DNA from: Tethya wilhelma
Taxonomy: Eukaryota > Porifera > Demospongiae > Tethyida > Tethyidae
Direction of reading: 5' to 3'
NCBI GenBank assembly: GCA_964030475.1
Contig: CAXIPT010000012.1
Coordinates: forward strand, 1,498,318 to 1,562,317
DNA: 64,000 bases
Below, piece after piece: positions 21,891-33,659 of the stretch. Within the stretch, counting starts at the first letter, position 1, and every line of letters begins with the position of its first letter. A model generated the notes under the pieces. That model did no database searches and was not told where the DNA came from. It was given only the letters and a program-made list of their open reading frames with translations. The translations under genes were made by a program, and so were the position numbers.

Positions 21891-22571
21891 TCTCAGGTAA
21901 GTTAAGGCAATAATAGTAGCAAAATAGGTAGGTTATGGAAAAATTCATAATATTGTTAAGGTTTGCTTTCTAGGCATTAAACTTTGCAAAAGCATTGTTA
22001 GGTGGACAAACTTCAATTTTAGCCATATATGGTGTCACGTGATTAAAGTGGGCGGGGCTGCATGGACCTTGCGCGTTTCTAAAAATGCGGTACGATAAAT
22101 AATTAGCCACGCCCACCAAATTTTGACACAAAATTTTTTTGTAAGTAAAGTTTCCCATTCTGCCTGGAACCGCTTGCATTGAGCATTAGTTTCAGAGAAA
22201 TGCTTAAAAAAGCCTCAAATTCTAATAAATGCACACCTGATTAAGTATGCAAAACTAGAATATGTCTACAGCTAATTACCCCACCCCAAGTTGCCACCCA
22301 CCAATACATTGCCCAACATTAAGTCATTTCACAAAAAAATTTTGGGGGGCGTGGCTAATTAATTATCATACCGCATTTTTAAAAGTACATTAATTTGGAC
22401 CAGCCCCGCCCCCCTAAATCACGTGATGCTCAAAATTGGTGAATGTGAAGAAATTGCAGTGGAAAATATTTATACCAAGTTTGAAAGCTTAGAATTAAAC
22501 CAGTAAAAAAATATCCTTAATCAAATTTTTATATAGCCAAAATGGCTACTACCTGCCTTAACTGACCTGAG
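21891..22571. mobile_element. MITE with long imperfect inverted repeats
   Basis: Left TCTCAGGTAAGTTAAGGC pairs with right GCCTTAACTGACCTGA. Further in, GTCACGTGATTAAAGTGGGC, AAATGCGGTACGATA and TTAGCCACGCCC (22030-22115) recur inverted at 22340-22425. The arms are about 250 bases each. Non-coding. Confidence 0.8.
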
Positions 22572-22639
22572 TTTAACTCTGGATTCAATATGAACATTAT
22601 CAGCTGGCAAAGGTGTGTGCTGTGAGTCAAAGAATATCC

Positions 22640-23090
22640 ACCAAACTACAAAGACTGTCAAATTTGCTCAAGGGGATTAAAAATTCACTTACTTTGATTC
22701 GATAAACTCGGATTGAATCTGGTAGAATTTCCTCAACAAGATGCTCTGATTTGTCACTTTTTCAATGCTTTTACTATAGTTAGCTCCCTTTTTTCTTTGG
22801 AGTTAAGTAGCTTTTTACTTTCTGGTGTTTTGGCAATTTTACTTAATATACAACTTTAGCACACTCTTTTTAGTAGATAACTCTTCCCTATAAGCTAAAC
22901 AAAAAGCTTTCCAGCAGAGACAGTAAAATATTCATTAGGAAACAATTTAACACAATCTACAGGTGGAGTCTTTGGAGCACTTTTAGTTTTAACATTTGAT
23001 CCCTTCATTCCAACAGGTGGGTTAGACTGTACTTTTCTTTTCCTAGCTAGAGTTGAAGGATTTGGTTGCTTGAAGTTGGAAATAAAACTC
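22640..23090 (-). pseudogene. hAT-like gene, N-terminal remnant
   Basis: The minus strand reads KQPNPSTLARKRKVQSNPPV, then DCVKLFPNEYFTVSAGKLF, AYREELSTKKS, ESKKLLNSKEKRELTIVKAL and, after frameshifts, PDSIRVYRIKV before a GTAAGT. This is the zinc-finger N-terminus (VSAGKLFC-AC-EELS) of the same metazoan family whose core lies at 10440-12600. Several frames and a lost Cys codon show decay. Confidence 0.6.
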
Positions 23091-23122
23091 TTTACTGCAG
23101 TTTAAGAATCTGAAGTATCCAC

Positions 23123-23175
23123 AGTAGCGTAGGCAGGGGGGGTGTTTTGGGTGCTCAAGCACCCCCTTTGCTTGT
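23123..23175. mobile_element. Fragment with CAGTAGCGTAGGCAGGGGGG end
   Basis: The motif is followed by GTGTTTTGGGTGCTCAAGCA and CCCCC, a small fold, like the ends of common animal hAT-type MITEs. Only one end is seen. Confidence 0.4.
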
Positions 23176-23336
23176 CCACAGTAGCGTGCTAGTTGCTGTG
23201 TTGATGCTACGAGGCTTGCAACTTTGATACAGATGCAGTTCATGATAAAAAATTAATAGAGGGTCGCATTCACCTTGAATAGGCGTGGTTTATCTTGCAA
23301 ACGCATAATAAGCTCGAGTAAATAAAATTATATTCA

Positions 23337-23759
23337 GTGCCCGCACGTATACTTTATAGTATAAAAAAAAAATTTAAAAAAAACAGTGCCAGCATCAGAG
23401 TTGCAGTTCTACAGCATGGCTACACTAGGCTAGAGGATATTTTTCAGTTCTCACACAACCATCGTGCACTTACAGTTGAGCAACTACAATCCAATTTGGT
23501 TGAACTTCTGCTTCCTGTGGAATCAAGTGATAGAGTGCCTTCAGATCAAGAAATAAAGAGAGACCCAGAGCTGCTTCTATATCGACGTGTTAAGCACTGG
23601 TTCAATGTTGATGGGGTTGACACCTGGTATACTGGAACAGTAATTTCATATGACAATACTACCAAAGACTTTCGGGTAGCGTATGATAATGAAGACAAAG
23701 TCTTTTCGTTTCCATTGATAGAGGATTTAAAGTCTGGAGACAAAGAAATCGTTTCGTAA
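23337..23759 (+). pseudogene. C-terminal part of an unnamed family with a Tudor-like beta-barrel module
   Basis: An open frame of 140 aa, probably the last exon of a larger gene. Residues 40-70 hold FQFSHNHRALTVEQLQSNLV; residues 75-137 read ELLLYRRVKHWFNVDGVDTW, YTGTVISYDNTTKDFRVAYD and EDKVFSFPLIEDLKSGD. The W-Y-G-V--Y-----F-V-YD-ED pattern resembles Tudor/chromo-type barrels (fold inference). The same module ends the pseudogene at 34150-36405. Upstream coding exons were not found here; the N-terminal residues, rich in Lys, are probably not native. Confidence 0.55.
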
Positions 23760-23945
23760 TGTGTCATGTTGGCCCGAAGAGTTTCATGGTTTGTATTATG
23801 TGTTTGGAGGTGTTTATTATGTGTTTGCAGAACTTCATGGTGTGTCTTATGTCAGTGTTTGCCAGTTGTATGCTGTGTATTATGTGCACGGTTCAGAGAC
23901 TTAGCTACAAATTGTTTCACAGTTTGTATTGATATGTTTGAATGA

Positions 23946-23965
23946 TTAAGGGTGGTCGGTCATGC
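23946..23965. repeat. Single end of a TTAA-type element
   Basis: TTAA then GGGTGGTCGGTCATG, matching the ends of 4145-5806. No opposite end was found. Confidence 0.5.
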
Positions 23966-24418
23966 CCACGCACCGCGTTGCTATGGATATTTTCCAACTT
24001 GCAAAAGACACAAAATATCAACTTTTCTGTCCAGATTTTTACACAAACAGGTAGCGCAAATGGATATCTAGCTATACTGAGCACACTAGAAAAAATTTTT
24101 TCTGAATAGCAGCTTTTTCACCAACTTCCAGTTTTCTGCCTATCGCATCTATTTCAGAACGATCGAAGAACCAAAGGAGGTATACCTACTTATTTTTAGC
24201 TGCTACGTATCGTTTTCGCCATTTCTTGGCTGCTTCCACTATCTTTGTTCGATTTTTTTCGACACACCCACTGATCTAACAAATCAGGGACGAATAAATG
24301 GAAAAAGAATACGTACTTCTAAAGAGCTGACGTCAGGAAATTTGTGTTCTAAATTTGGCACTCTTGCAGTGATCATAAAGAGAGATTTTAAAAAAAGCGG
24401 TACATCAAAGAAGCTGTC

Positions 24419-24515
24419 TAGCCTCGTTTCCAGGCTTTCCCTTAATTTATTCATTTTGGTTGTTTTAGCGAGGGGAAAGCCTGGTACCAAACATCACGTG
24501 AATGACGAAAGCCGC
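24419..24515 (+). repeat. Terminal inverted repeat, transposase-side end
   Basis: TAGCCTCGTTTCCAGGCTTT, an internal GGGGAAAGCCTGGTACC, then CATCACGTGAATGACGAAAG. Its inverted twin, nearly identical, ends at 28103; a less similar one ends at 33740. Confidence 0.85.
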
Positions 24516-26766
24516 AGTCATTGGAGCTCTAACTGATGTCATTCCAGGCACTCATCTTCCGTGGAACATTTATTTACATAGAGCTAGACTGTATAGATAC
24601 CTTACACTGTGACACAAACAGAAGTGGTTTGTACATTATGTATGTTAGTCTAGGTTATACTAGCAGGCCTCACATTTTGTTAGTTTATCGAGTTTCTGTA
24701 CTACTACGTTCATGAACTCGTCAAATATTGTATGATTTTGTCAAGAGAAAGAAAAAATCACTCTGCATGGGGATAAATATCGAATATCATGGTAATAATC
24801 TCATAAATAGATCAGGGAATGTGGTGAAACAATGGCTGGTCAAATTGTCAGTTGGTGAACCAATTTTCAGTAAACATACAGTAGTTGGTGTTAAATGTGT
24901 TACAACTGTGTTAGGTTGAAGAGAAATTACAAGGAATGCGACAGCGAGGGTCCTGATGCGAAGAGGGTTCGTTACTCGGACATCAGTGCTGGCATTGAAC
25001 GTCCATTTCCTGCCACATACATCAACAAGGCATTAAAGACAGCATTCCCACTTCATTTGAAGAGTAGAGACACCTGTGTTGTTGGGATAGAGACAGCACG
25101 ATCAAGTGATGTAGTACCAGCAATTAGTGAGCCGCCTTTTGTTGTCCAGTCTTTATCCCCTTTGTCTGATGTTGAAGCACTCTTGAGATCAGAGAGAGTA
25201 AAATATGCTGAGTTGCAGGCATACACCCAGCAACTGGAGGCCCGAGTGAAAGAGCTAGAACACCAGAGACAAATGCTAGTGAATGAGGTTGACAGACTTG
25301 CTCAAAAACAGGTGCTCTTTCTAGGGGACCAGAATCGCTTGACTCGATGAAGTCATTCTCTCTTGAGTTCATACTCACAGAGATTAAGGATAAGGCACCA
25401 CACTTGATGCACCTTCTCTCAGAGCTTGGAGACACAGACAGGAGCAGTGACACATTCAGCAACACCAAGGTTGTAACATCAGCCTGCTCACTCCTGAATG
25501 CCCGATCTTCACACTGCAATGGTTTTCAGCTCAAGATGGGAATAATGCTCATAGCCAGAGCTACTGATCGCAAGGTACACAGTTTCCTACAAAAAAATTG
25601 TCACAAAATTAAACAATGTGCATGTATAGGTACTAAGACAACAACAATGCACTAACACCAACAACTGTACACAAACATGCATATGTAGATAATGACCATT
25701 CTCAATCATGCGGGTGTGTGTACATCATACACAACAACATGGAGACACCTCATGAGGCTCACAGAAGAGGCTCACTATACAAGCATGGTCCGTACAGGGC
25801 ACTGGATGTGGATTTTCGACAATTTGAATTTTCACAACAAAGTTAGATATGAGCGCCAAGCAAGGCACAAAAGGTTGCATGTGTATCTAGCTACAAATGA
25901 ATTGCATACATGTACACTATGCTTACTATTTCACAGACGTACACTCAAGTATGCTCAATGTGACGTCCAGGCTTGCAGTGCCAATATCCAACCTACCCCC
26001 ATGGGATGTTGACTGGTCTGACACCAAACCACAGAAACCACGCAGCACACTCAAAGCTAACGACATTCTTCCTTCCGCAGATGACGGAGAGGTCCTGAGA
26101 GCTAGAGCAGTAGTATACACACAGCAATTCCTTGTGAACAAATTTTCCTCCCTTAAAGACCTCAAGGAATTCACCCCTGAAGACAAGAGTCCACACTCCA
26201 CTGTTAAAGAAAATCCTGTCCCTCTGAAGATTCTCTTCCTGGATGAGAAATACATTGATAACGTGATTTTGATTCTTGAACAAATTTTTACGGATGGCAA
26301 CATGGACGGAAGTGACCAGGTGCACTGTATAAAAACATACATCAATGGCCTCACATCATTACAACGTGCACACTCATATAATACTGTATAGTTAATACTT
26401 GGAGACCAGGCCACCTGCAAGACCCTACAGGGTGCGAAGAGATGGAGGGTATTTGAGCCAACACGGGCCCAGAGCTTAAGCTGGGCGAGAGAAGTACCTT
26501 GTATATCTGCATAACACAAGCATGAAGGAAAAACAAATCATCACACATGTTGCACACATTGTTCTTGTACGTAGATCTGCGTAATGCAATACGCTATGAG
26601 AATGGTGAGCAGATAGTTCGACACTGGAGGTGGTGGATTCCGAGATTTCTTGCGACGGGGAAGAAGAACTACGCCACAGAGTCTACTACACACATCATCA
26701 ACATCTTGGCAGATTTTCCAAAACATCTCTCATAGCTGTCCACAACAGAACCATCAACATGAGTGG

Positions 26767-26867
26767 TAAACCTAGTTGTGGGAAACCACTAGATCAGCTC
26801 TTGGAACACTACAACCTGTAAGTGAAAATTAAATATGTTATTGCATATTGTCAAGACCAAAATTGAT
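26767..26867 (+). repeat. 101-bp exact duplicate, left copy, ending at an N
   Basis: Identical to 28900-29000. It ends at a single N (26868). See the finding on the assembly junction. Confidence 0.95.
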
Positions 26868-26951
26868 NAGCTTGTTCAATGCTTGTCAAATGCATGTATT
26901 GGTACAAGCTTTAATTATAATTGGTACTGCCCATACAAAAAGTTGTGGACA

Positions 26952-26977
26952 TGCCTTAACTACACTGAGGATAAATA
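26952..26977. repeat. Single MITE end (CTCAGTGTAGTTAAGGCATG type)
   Basis: CATGCCTTAACTACACTGAG matches the right end of the element 58791-59444. It abuts the inverted transposase copy. Confidence 0.6.
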
Positions 26978-26979
26978 CT

Positions 26980-28103
26980 GGACAACTCACTAGTTGCTGG
27001 TACTACATCACTTGATTGTGCTGTCTCTATCCCAACAACACAGGTGTCTCTACTCTTCAAATGAAGTAGGAATGCTGTCTTTAATGCCTTGTTGATGTCT
27101 GTGGTGACGACGCCAGGAAATGCACGTTCAATACCAGCTCTGATAACGAACCCTCTTTGCATCAGGACCCTCGCTATCGCATTCCTTGTAATTTCTCTTC
27201 AACCTAACACAGTTGTAACACATTTAACACCAACAGACTGTATGTTTACTGAAAATTGGCTTATGCACCAACTGACAATTTGACCAGCCATTGCTTCACC
27301 ACATGCTCTGATCTATTTATGTGAATATTACCCTGATATTCGATATTTATCCCCATGCAGTGATTTTTTTCTTTCTCTTGACAAATCATACAATATCTGA
27401 CAAAATTGATGAGTTCATGAAAGTAGTAGTACAGTAGTACAGAAACTCGATAGACTAACAAAATGTAGAGGCCTGCTAGTATAACCTAGACTAACATACA
27501 TAATGTACAAACCACTTCTGTTTGTGTCACAGTGTCAGGTAGCTAGATAGATCTATACAGTCTAGCTCTACGTAAATACCGTATAGCGGGAAATTTTCGT
27601 GGGGGAAAATTTTTGCGAATTTCGCGGTTTGGCAGCTTTCCGCGAAAATTTTCCCCCACGAAATTTGTAAGGTATGTGGTCGTTACGTATAGTTGAGACG
27701 CAATCCACAAAAATTTTCCCCGCGAATTTCTATTCAAGACGAAAACGCAAAAAATTTTCCCCCACGAAAATTTCCCGCTATACGGTAAATGTTCCACGGA
27801 AGATGAGTGCCTGGAGTGACATCAGTTAGAGCTCCAACGACTGCCGTATTCCAAGGTTATTCGCTCTTTAAAACTAGTTCACCTCCCTGTATACACGGAA
27901 GAATCCATACCGTGTACTAAGAACAAAATGCGTGGGTGCAAAAATGTTTTACTAATGTAACGTGACATTTTTCTCTGTGTAAACGTCCCATTACGAAGGC
28001 GGCGGCACGGCTTTCGTCATTCACGTGATGTTTGGTACCAGGCTTTCCCCCTGCTAAAACAACCAAAATGAATAAATTAAGGGAAAGCCTGGGAACGAGG
28101 ATA
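26980..28103 (-). mobile_element. Inverted second copy of the transposase-side end and first exon
   Basis: From 28103 leftwards the minus strand repeats 24419-25160: the TIR, the leader and the reading GINIEYQGN..., NRSEHVVKQWLVKLSVG, CYNCVRLKRNYKECDSEGPD and INKALKTAFLLHLKSRDTCV. About 90 percent identity by eye. It is cut off at 26980. It contains the TA-flanked MITE 27577-27787. Confidence 0.8.
27577..27787. mobile_element. MITE with TACCGTATAGCGGGAAATTT ends
   Basis: TACCGTATAGCGGGAAATTT at the left and its exact reverse complement at the right; internal GTGGGGGAAAATTTTTGCG blocks repeat in both directions. The reference copy at 24580 lacks it, so this is a clean insertion. Related MITEs with these ends are common in aquatic animals (recollection). 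Confidence 0.85.
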
Positions 28104-28339
28104 CGCGTGCCATATTAAACATTGAATTACGTCATACTTTGCTGCCAAATCACTAGGCAACCACTGCATTATCAGTGACGTCATCTGTAATTTACGATCA
28201 TGAGTTTGAAAACGTCAGCTCTACACTTCAAAAATCAAGACTACGTTGGTTTCCAGCTTTAGTTTTTACTGACTAGGCTATCTAGACCTCGTAGAGTGAG
28301 CTACAGAAGTCTCTGGGGAAACGCTAATTAAATATAAAA

Positions 28340-28832
28340 AACATTAAAAATGTAATGAGACACAGGAATGACCAAATCGTAAAAAGAAAGTGAACAAGTG
28401 GCTGATAGCAACCTTACACGTTGGAGAATTAATTTCTGTGTGCTGCAATGGCATGTGTGGTTGGTAAGATAACATTTGTACTACAATAAAGATAAAAATA
28501 TATTTGAGTACATGAATAATACTATTGTTGAAAATAGCAATGGAATGTGATAAAAATTCGTATTTAGAGTCGGCAGCATTGACTACAATGCATTTAACTT
28601 AGTTTACGGAGCCAACTATCTAGCCACAACCCATGTATATATGATTTCATTCTCATTTCCCTTTATCTATATGGTATTTACCAAAATTTTGCCATGCAGC
28701 ACACAGGAATTAATTCTCCACCGTGTAATGTTAGCTAGCAGCCATTCCATCTTGTTCACTTTCTTTTTACGATTTGGTCATTCCTGTGTCTCATTACATT
28801 TTTAATGTTTTTTATACTTGTTTGTGATCATT
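28340..28832. mobile_element. C-type palindromic MITE, divergent copy
   Basis: Left ACATTAAAAATGTAATGAGA, CAGGAATGACCAAATCGTAA and AGAAAGTGAAC recur inverted on the right (TTACGATTTGGTCATTCCTG, CATTTTTAATG). The centre holds a second inverted pair (GGAGAATTAATT). Confidence 0.75.
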
Positions 28833-28899
28833 TTTTCGGTAAAATTTGTTTCTGTCTGTGGACATAACTAAATTTTGAGCTATTAATGGCTCAGTAATN

Positions 28900-29000
28900 T
28901 AAACCTAGTTGTGGGAAACCACTAGATCAGCTCTTGGAACACTACAACCTGTAAGTGAAAATTAAATATGTTATTGCATATTGTCAAGACCAAAATTGAT
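28900..29000 (+). repeat. 101-bp exact duplicate, right copy, starting after an N
   Basis: Identical to 26767-26867, preceded by a single N at 28899. It continues without a break into the 3' splice site at 29014. Confidence 0.95.
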
Positions 29001-29465
29001 TTAAACAATTGCAGGATAATGAAGCTAGCCCTTGGTAGCAGTGGACCCAATGTAACACAAAAACACATTGAAGACGTCTCACTTAGTGCTCTGTTTCTGA
29101 TGGATATGGCCAAGAGGGTTGGTGCAATGTATGACGTTCACACACAAAGCAAACATACCACACGAGATTCCACCAGGGATATTTCTGAGATGGCAGAGCA
29201 TATTCTAGAGAATGCCAACAGTAGTCCAATTGAAGACCCATGTACATCAGGGTGGTAAAAGACATCAGATGGTTGGTTGGAAAATATCACTCAAGGTGGT
29301 GTAGACCCTGAAAGTAGTGAATCAGATGGGGCACAATGTGATGGTGAAATTGATATAGATTATGAACTAAGCAACACGATATAACTATCTATATATACCC
29401 ACCTTATAATATTTTTTTATTGTTTTGTACACACTATATATAATATTATATTATTACATGACTGG

Positions 29466-29572
29466 GAGGGCAATATGGTTAAATATTGGTTCGAGACTGG
29501 AGTATTGGTCCCGACCGAAGGGAGGGCCAATGCAAAAGTCAAGAACCAATATTTTAGCCATATTGCCCGACC
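29466..29572. repeat. Hairpin with GGGCAATATGG arms
   Basis: GGGCAATATGGTTAAATATT pairs with AATATTTTAGCCATATTGCC, with an asymmetric loop of about 50 bases containing ATTGGTCCCGACCGAAGGGA. Confidence 0.75.
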
Positions 29573-30202
29573 AAAGGAATGTAACAATGGATTTATTATA
29601 TTCTTATCAACAAGGGCATGCATCTTTGCTAACTAGCGAGCATGTTGTGACTACAGTACAGTTAGCCACGGAAAAAATGAGCTTGAAGCAGGCCCTGCAG
29701 GAGTATTGGCCACACAAAATTTATAGCTTTCTCCTGGTTTCTGGCACTATCAAGAAGCTTCAATGCTTTCGACAAGTTCGACTCCCGTCTGTCTGCAGCA
29801 ATGTACAGTGATTTGTTTACCAGATGTAGCAAGGGTGGGGATTCGCTGTTTGTTCAGTAGGCTGACTCGCTCGTACTGAAGGCTTTCTCTGTGTCAATGA
29901 ACTAGCTTGACTAGCGTAGCTTTTACCTCTCCAAGCATTTACAAAAAACTGGCAGTGGTTTCTATGCAGCCTTCTTTTATACTGTGGCAACGATTATCTG
30001 TGATAGGTTAAAATTCACACGTAAAATTGATTTTTGTGCAGCGTGATTGGCTGAGCATAGCGCAAACAAATTTCTACAAGCGGCCAATAACAGCAGGGCA
30101 ATACGGAAAGTTATTGCCTGCTACCTCTGTACTTAACTTAGTATAGTAACTATATAAGTATTTACATCCCGTTTCTATGTTGTTACTAAGTAAATTATTT
30201 TC
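29573..30202. other. Spacer without a recognised gene
   Basis: Short open frames only. A CAGGGCAATACGG...TTATTGCCTG fold at 30093-30122 may be a decayed hairpin of the kind at 29466. Confidence 0.4.
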
Positions 30203-30268
30203 CATATTGCACTAACCGCAAACTCATATTGCACTAACCACAAACTCATATTGCACTAACCACAATTG
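30203..30268 (+). repeat. 22-bp tandem repeat, 3 copies
   Basis: The unit CATATTGCACTAACCACAAA plus CT is repeated three times with two single-base differences. Confidence 0.9.
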
Positions 30269-30848
30269 CTTCGGGTATGATTGCACAAGAGGCTAAAAAT
30301 GAACAGTTCATAATAGATTTTCAGTGTTTTTTGGCACAAATGGTTTAGACAGGGCCTCCAACTCTTGATCATTCAGCATTTCAAAGCGTCTCTTCTTCTT
30401 CAAGTTTCTTGGTGGCTTAGCTTGACATGGGGCGGAGCTGCTTTACTGCATGACGATGACTGCAAAGGGGTGGGTCACTAAAGAGGAGGGGCCAGGTTGA
30501 GTGCTTGAACCGAGGCTTGCTTCGTTGTCAGGGAGCAGGCCAGGACGGTCAGACTGAGAGAGCGGTGGTTTTAGAGATTTAAAGAAGCTACTAGTTCATT
30601 CTACCATTCCCAAGCTAAACTGAGCTGGCACAGAGAGTATTCGAACGTTTTCTAGCAACGAAGGAGAAATAGTTACGAGTTCGGAAGTCGAAGTTGCCAT
30701 ACTATACGACTGATTCAAGATGCACAAAATTCATTTTGGCAAAGGTTTGCTACTAAGCATGAACCCTTGTTGATAAGTCTCTTAGAAAGCTCTATAGCAA
30801 CGAGCATAAATGTAGCCATGGTAAAAATGCCTGGGGATGTAAATTACT
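30269..30848. other. Spacer without a recognised gene
   Basis: The minus strand near 30350-30480 has a Lys/Arg-rich run, but I cannot assign a product. It lies between transposase and helicase, so it could be an untranslated or lost portion of the element. Confidence 0.35.
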
Positions 30849-30962
30849 TATATCACGGGCACGAGGGATGCATAGCATTCATTGACCTCAGCCCTCGGGC
30901 GCTGCGCGCCCTCGGGATTCGGTGCAATAAATGCCATACATCCCTCGTGCCCGTGATATAAC
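30849..30962. repeat. Hairpin with TATATCACGGGCACGAGGGA arms
   Basis: The 5' arm TATATCACGGGCACGAGGGATG pairs perfectly with CATCCCTCGTGCCCGTGATATA. The inner CCCTCGGGCGCTGCGCGCCC forms a second stem. Confidence 0.85.
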
Positions 30963-31258
30963 TATTACATAATAAAATATTATATCACCCTGAAACTGAC
31001 ATACTGTACATAATTAGTTATACAGGTTACGTATGTGAACAAGATTGTAAAAAAAACAACAATTTTTTTTACCAAACACCTACAAATACATAGATACAAA
31101 TAAAGCTATCTACTTTCGTTGTCTTCTTTAATAATGGGAGAGGGGGAACTATCTACCATATTGTATACAACATATGTTTGCACTCAGGCCGAAGACCTTT
31201 AACATCATCAAGTGCATCGATACTAGTTATGTATAATCACATTGTGAGCACAATTGTT

Positions 31259-33094
31259 CTACAACAAAACCAGAAACACAAACGAAGCCCCGAGCATCGC
31301 ATATCCTGGACTGTTGGCAATGATCTTCGTCCTCTCCTGTACAAGCCTATCCCGTAACTTCTTTTTCGTATCACTGCTCACAATTCGTACTACTAGTGGC
31401 TTTCTCTTACGTGGGATATACCCAGGCTTCAGAATATCCAACAAAGAGTATGGTACTAAGCCATTGCAACAAACATCACAACAGACAAGTGAGGTAGAGC
31501 TTGATTTGTTCCCTCCAACACCATCTAGCAAAATATCCCTTCTACAATTCTCGCTACTTACACACAAGTTCACTATGTAAGGATCACTAATCTTCTTAAT
31601 ACTCTGAGTGTTATAAAACACATGGGTACAAACAGGCCGACCATCCCTACCTGCACGTCCAACAAGCTACAGTAAAAAAAATCCCTCATTTACAACACAT
31701 ATGGCATCACGCACAGTGAGTAACATACCTGATAAACATTAGCAATGGTGCTAGGAACACCGTACACTATAACCAATTCTACGTCACCTACATCCATTCC
31801 CTGTTTTAATGATCTTGTATCGACCATTGCATTCAGAATGGTATGCTCTGAGTAACTTCAGTTGACATGTATATATATACTATAACTGTTGTCACGTAAT
31901 TCTGAAGAGAATAGAGAGGATAGCGAGAACGTTTGTTGTACGAACTGTTTTGTAGTTGAGGTCAACGAAGCATGGAACAGTCCAACACTGTGCCTATGCT
32001 TGGCTGAGACAGAAAGAACCTTATACACTTCCGTAGCAGTGTCTTTTGTACGGCAAAATACCAATGTCTTAAGAATCACACTAACATCAGAAGAAGAAAA
32101 CAAAGAAACAAGGTTGGCCAAATCTCTCTAAAAAGGAGATTACAAAGGTTCGTCTAGTGCTGTTTCAAGATATGACAGTTGATACTCGTACATTAAGCGA
32201 GGATGACTTGGATGCGCAAAAATAGATACTTGCCCTGTCTAACATACCAGAGACAACCACAGGATTGGTCATGCTAAGGGAGGAAATTATTTTACTCTGT
32301 CTATCTGTAGTAGCAGCTGTTAGGGCAATAAATGGGACGCCTGTAAGAGCCCTTAGACCTCCAACTTCTCCAAAAGCTGTTCTGAACTCTTTCCCCTTAT
32401 ACATGCACATTACATTCACATCATTCACCACATCCACAACAGAGTATAGACTAACACACCATTCCCATATGCAGTGAGCTTCATCTACAGCTACCATACA
32501 CAACTTCTTAGCAAAAGCTCTGTCTTTAAACAGATCCCTCCATGGAGAAACAATGATAGTTTTGGGGGAAGTTAAAACTACAACAAAACAAATGGGTTAA
32601 GCAGATGCACTCTTCCACACAAAAAATATGACTAACCAAACGATATTCTCCAGAACAAACACTCAAAAATGTACTATCAATTCTAACGGCATTGAGTCCA
32701 ACAGATCGCAACTGTTTAACCTAACAAGACAGAGCACATGCATACACACATCAACGCTAAGTCCTAATCACTACACGTACATGCTACCATATATACCGGC
32801 TGATCCATCAAGGAGACAAGAGGACTAATGATCATAGCACATGAGTCACCAAGGACCAATGGGCCGAGAGGGTTTTACCTGATCTAGTAGCCATACGAAC
32901 AAATACATCTCTGCCATGCAAAAATGACAAAATACTCTCCAGCTGACCAGGTCTGAAACTATCATGTTTGAAGTATTTCTTCATACCTTTCCAATCAAGA
33001 AACAGTTGGATCCATCTGGAATTGGCTGTTTCCTAGCTATAGCAGCTAGAGCTGCACACTCACTACTACACAGGGTTAAATGCTTAGCAGCCAT
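31259..33094 (-). pseudogene. RecQ-type helicase of the DUF6589 element, multi-exon
   Basis: On the minus strand from MAAKHL (33094): FKHDSFRPGQLESILSFL (motif 0), MATRSGKT (Walker A with Gly changed to Arg), IISPLVSLMDQ (Ia), an intron, QLRSVGLNAVRIDSTFL, an intron, VLTSPKTIIV, VAVDEAHCIWEW (DEAH, 32470-32500), FIALTAATTDRQ (III), LKTLVFCRTKDTATEVYKVL (IV, about 32005-32075), GLFHASLTSTTKQFVQQTF (V), LVGRAGRDGRP (VI, about 31640-31670), then Cys clusters (CRRDILLDGVGG, CCDVCC) like the RecQ zinc-binding region. Length and order fit a full helicase core of about 450 aa. It is disabled by frameshifts, stops and the Walker A change. It points at the transposase, sharing the element bounded by 24419 and 33740. 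Confidence 0.85.
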
Positions 33095-33659
33095 TACATG
33101 CACAGTATACACAACTTTTTCGAATTCACAACAGCTAATGCAAATCCAAATTTGAACTACCCAATCACACTCCAAGTGTCAGTTACTACACGTACACGTA
33201 CCCGGAGATACAGGCATAAATTAATATTATTATAAACAATTTGTAAACAGTTAATAGAAACTATTTTACAGACCATGTCAGTTCCAGGGTTCAGTAGAAG
33301 TATATACGGGGCAACTGTTACATAACCACTGAGACTGACCTTAGCCAAGAACTCCATGGTAGTAGAGTTTCGCTCCCTTGAGCTCCGAGGCTCAGTCCTC
33401 CGGAAAGACTGATTTGACAATTGAAAGCTTTGAAGAGCACAAAGTTTTAGTCGCTGTACACAGTCATACCACCGGTACACTATAACAACAAACAGCCCTT
33501 GAATCGCCATTTCTTGCTCTCGTATTTGCTCTAGGAGACTAAATATAGCTTTTATACAGTGGCACAACTTTGTTTGTTCAATAAGTCACAAATGCGTGGG
33601 CAGCATCCGCTTACGTGGGAAATATAATTCCTTCCAGTCAATTACGTGTCATCGCTTTC

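Larger units (their letters stand above)
24895..29380 (+). pseudogene. DUF6589-type transposase of a RecQ-bearing element, multi-exon
   Basis: Pieces in order: a coiled-coil region (24895-25350, ELQAYTQQLEARVKELEHQR); HLMHLLSELGDT and SACSLLNARS (25347-25575); ILNHAGVCTSYTTTWRHL, RTGHWMWIFDN (25690-25860; Asp candidate of the RNase H-like site); a linker (25943-26391, PPWDVDWSDTKPQKPRS); ILGDQATCKTLQGAKRW (26397 on; second acidic motif); HWRWWIPRFLATGKKNYA (26577-26728); a frameshift; NRTINMSGKPSCGKPLDQ and LLEHYNL. A GT at 26818 and AG at 29014 join LLEHYNL to IMKLALGSSGPNVTQK (29015 on). These are the landmarks of DUF6589 proteins, which I recall as transposases of fungi and animals. The exon expected after GDQ is missing and stops are present. 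The 26868-28899 block lies inside the intron and looks like an assembly insertion. Confidence 0.7.

Noticed and set aside
25926..26519. Minus-strand open frame of 197 aa
   Set aside because: Opposite the transposase exons; no recognisable motif.
24419..28103. A single 3.7-kb element bounded by the nearly identical ends at 24419 and 28103
   Set aside because: The inner sequences are inverted copies of the same transposase start, so these are the same end of two copies, and an assembly junction lies between them.
30203..30268. Possible CRISPR-like array
   Set aside because: Three abutting 22-bp units without spacers, in a eukaryotic context.
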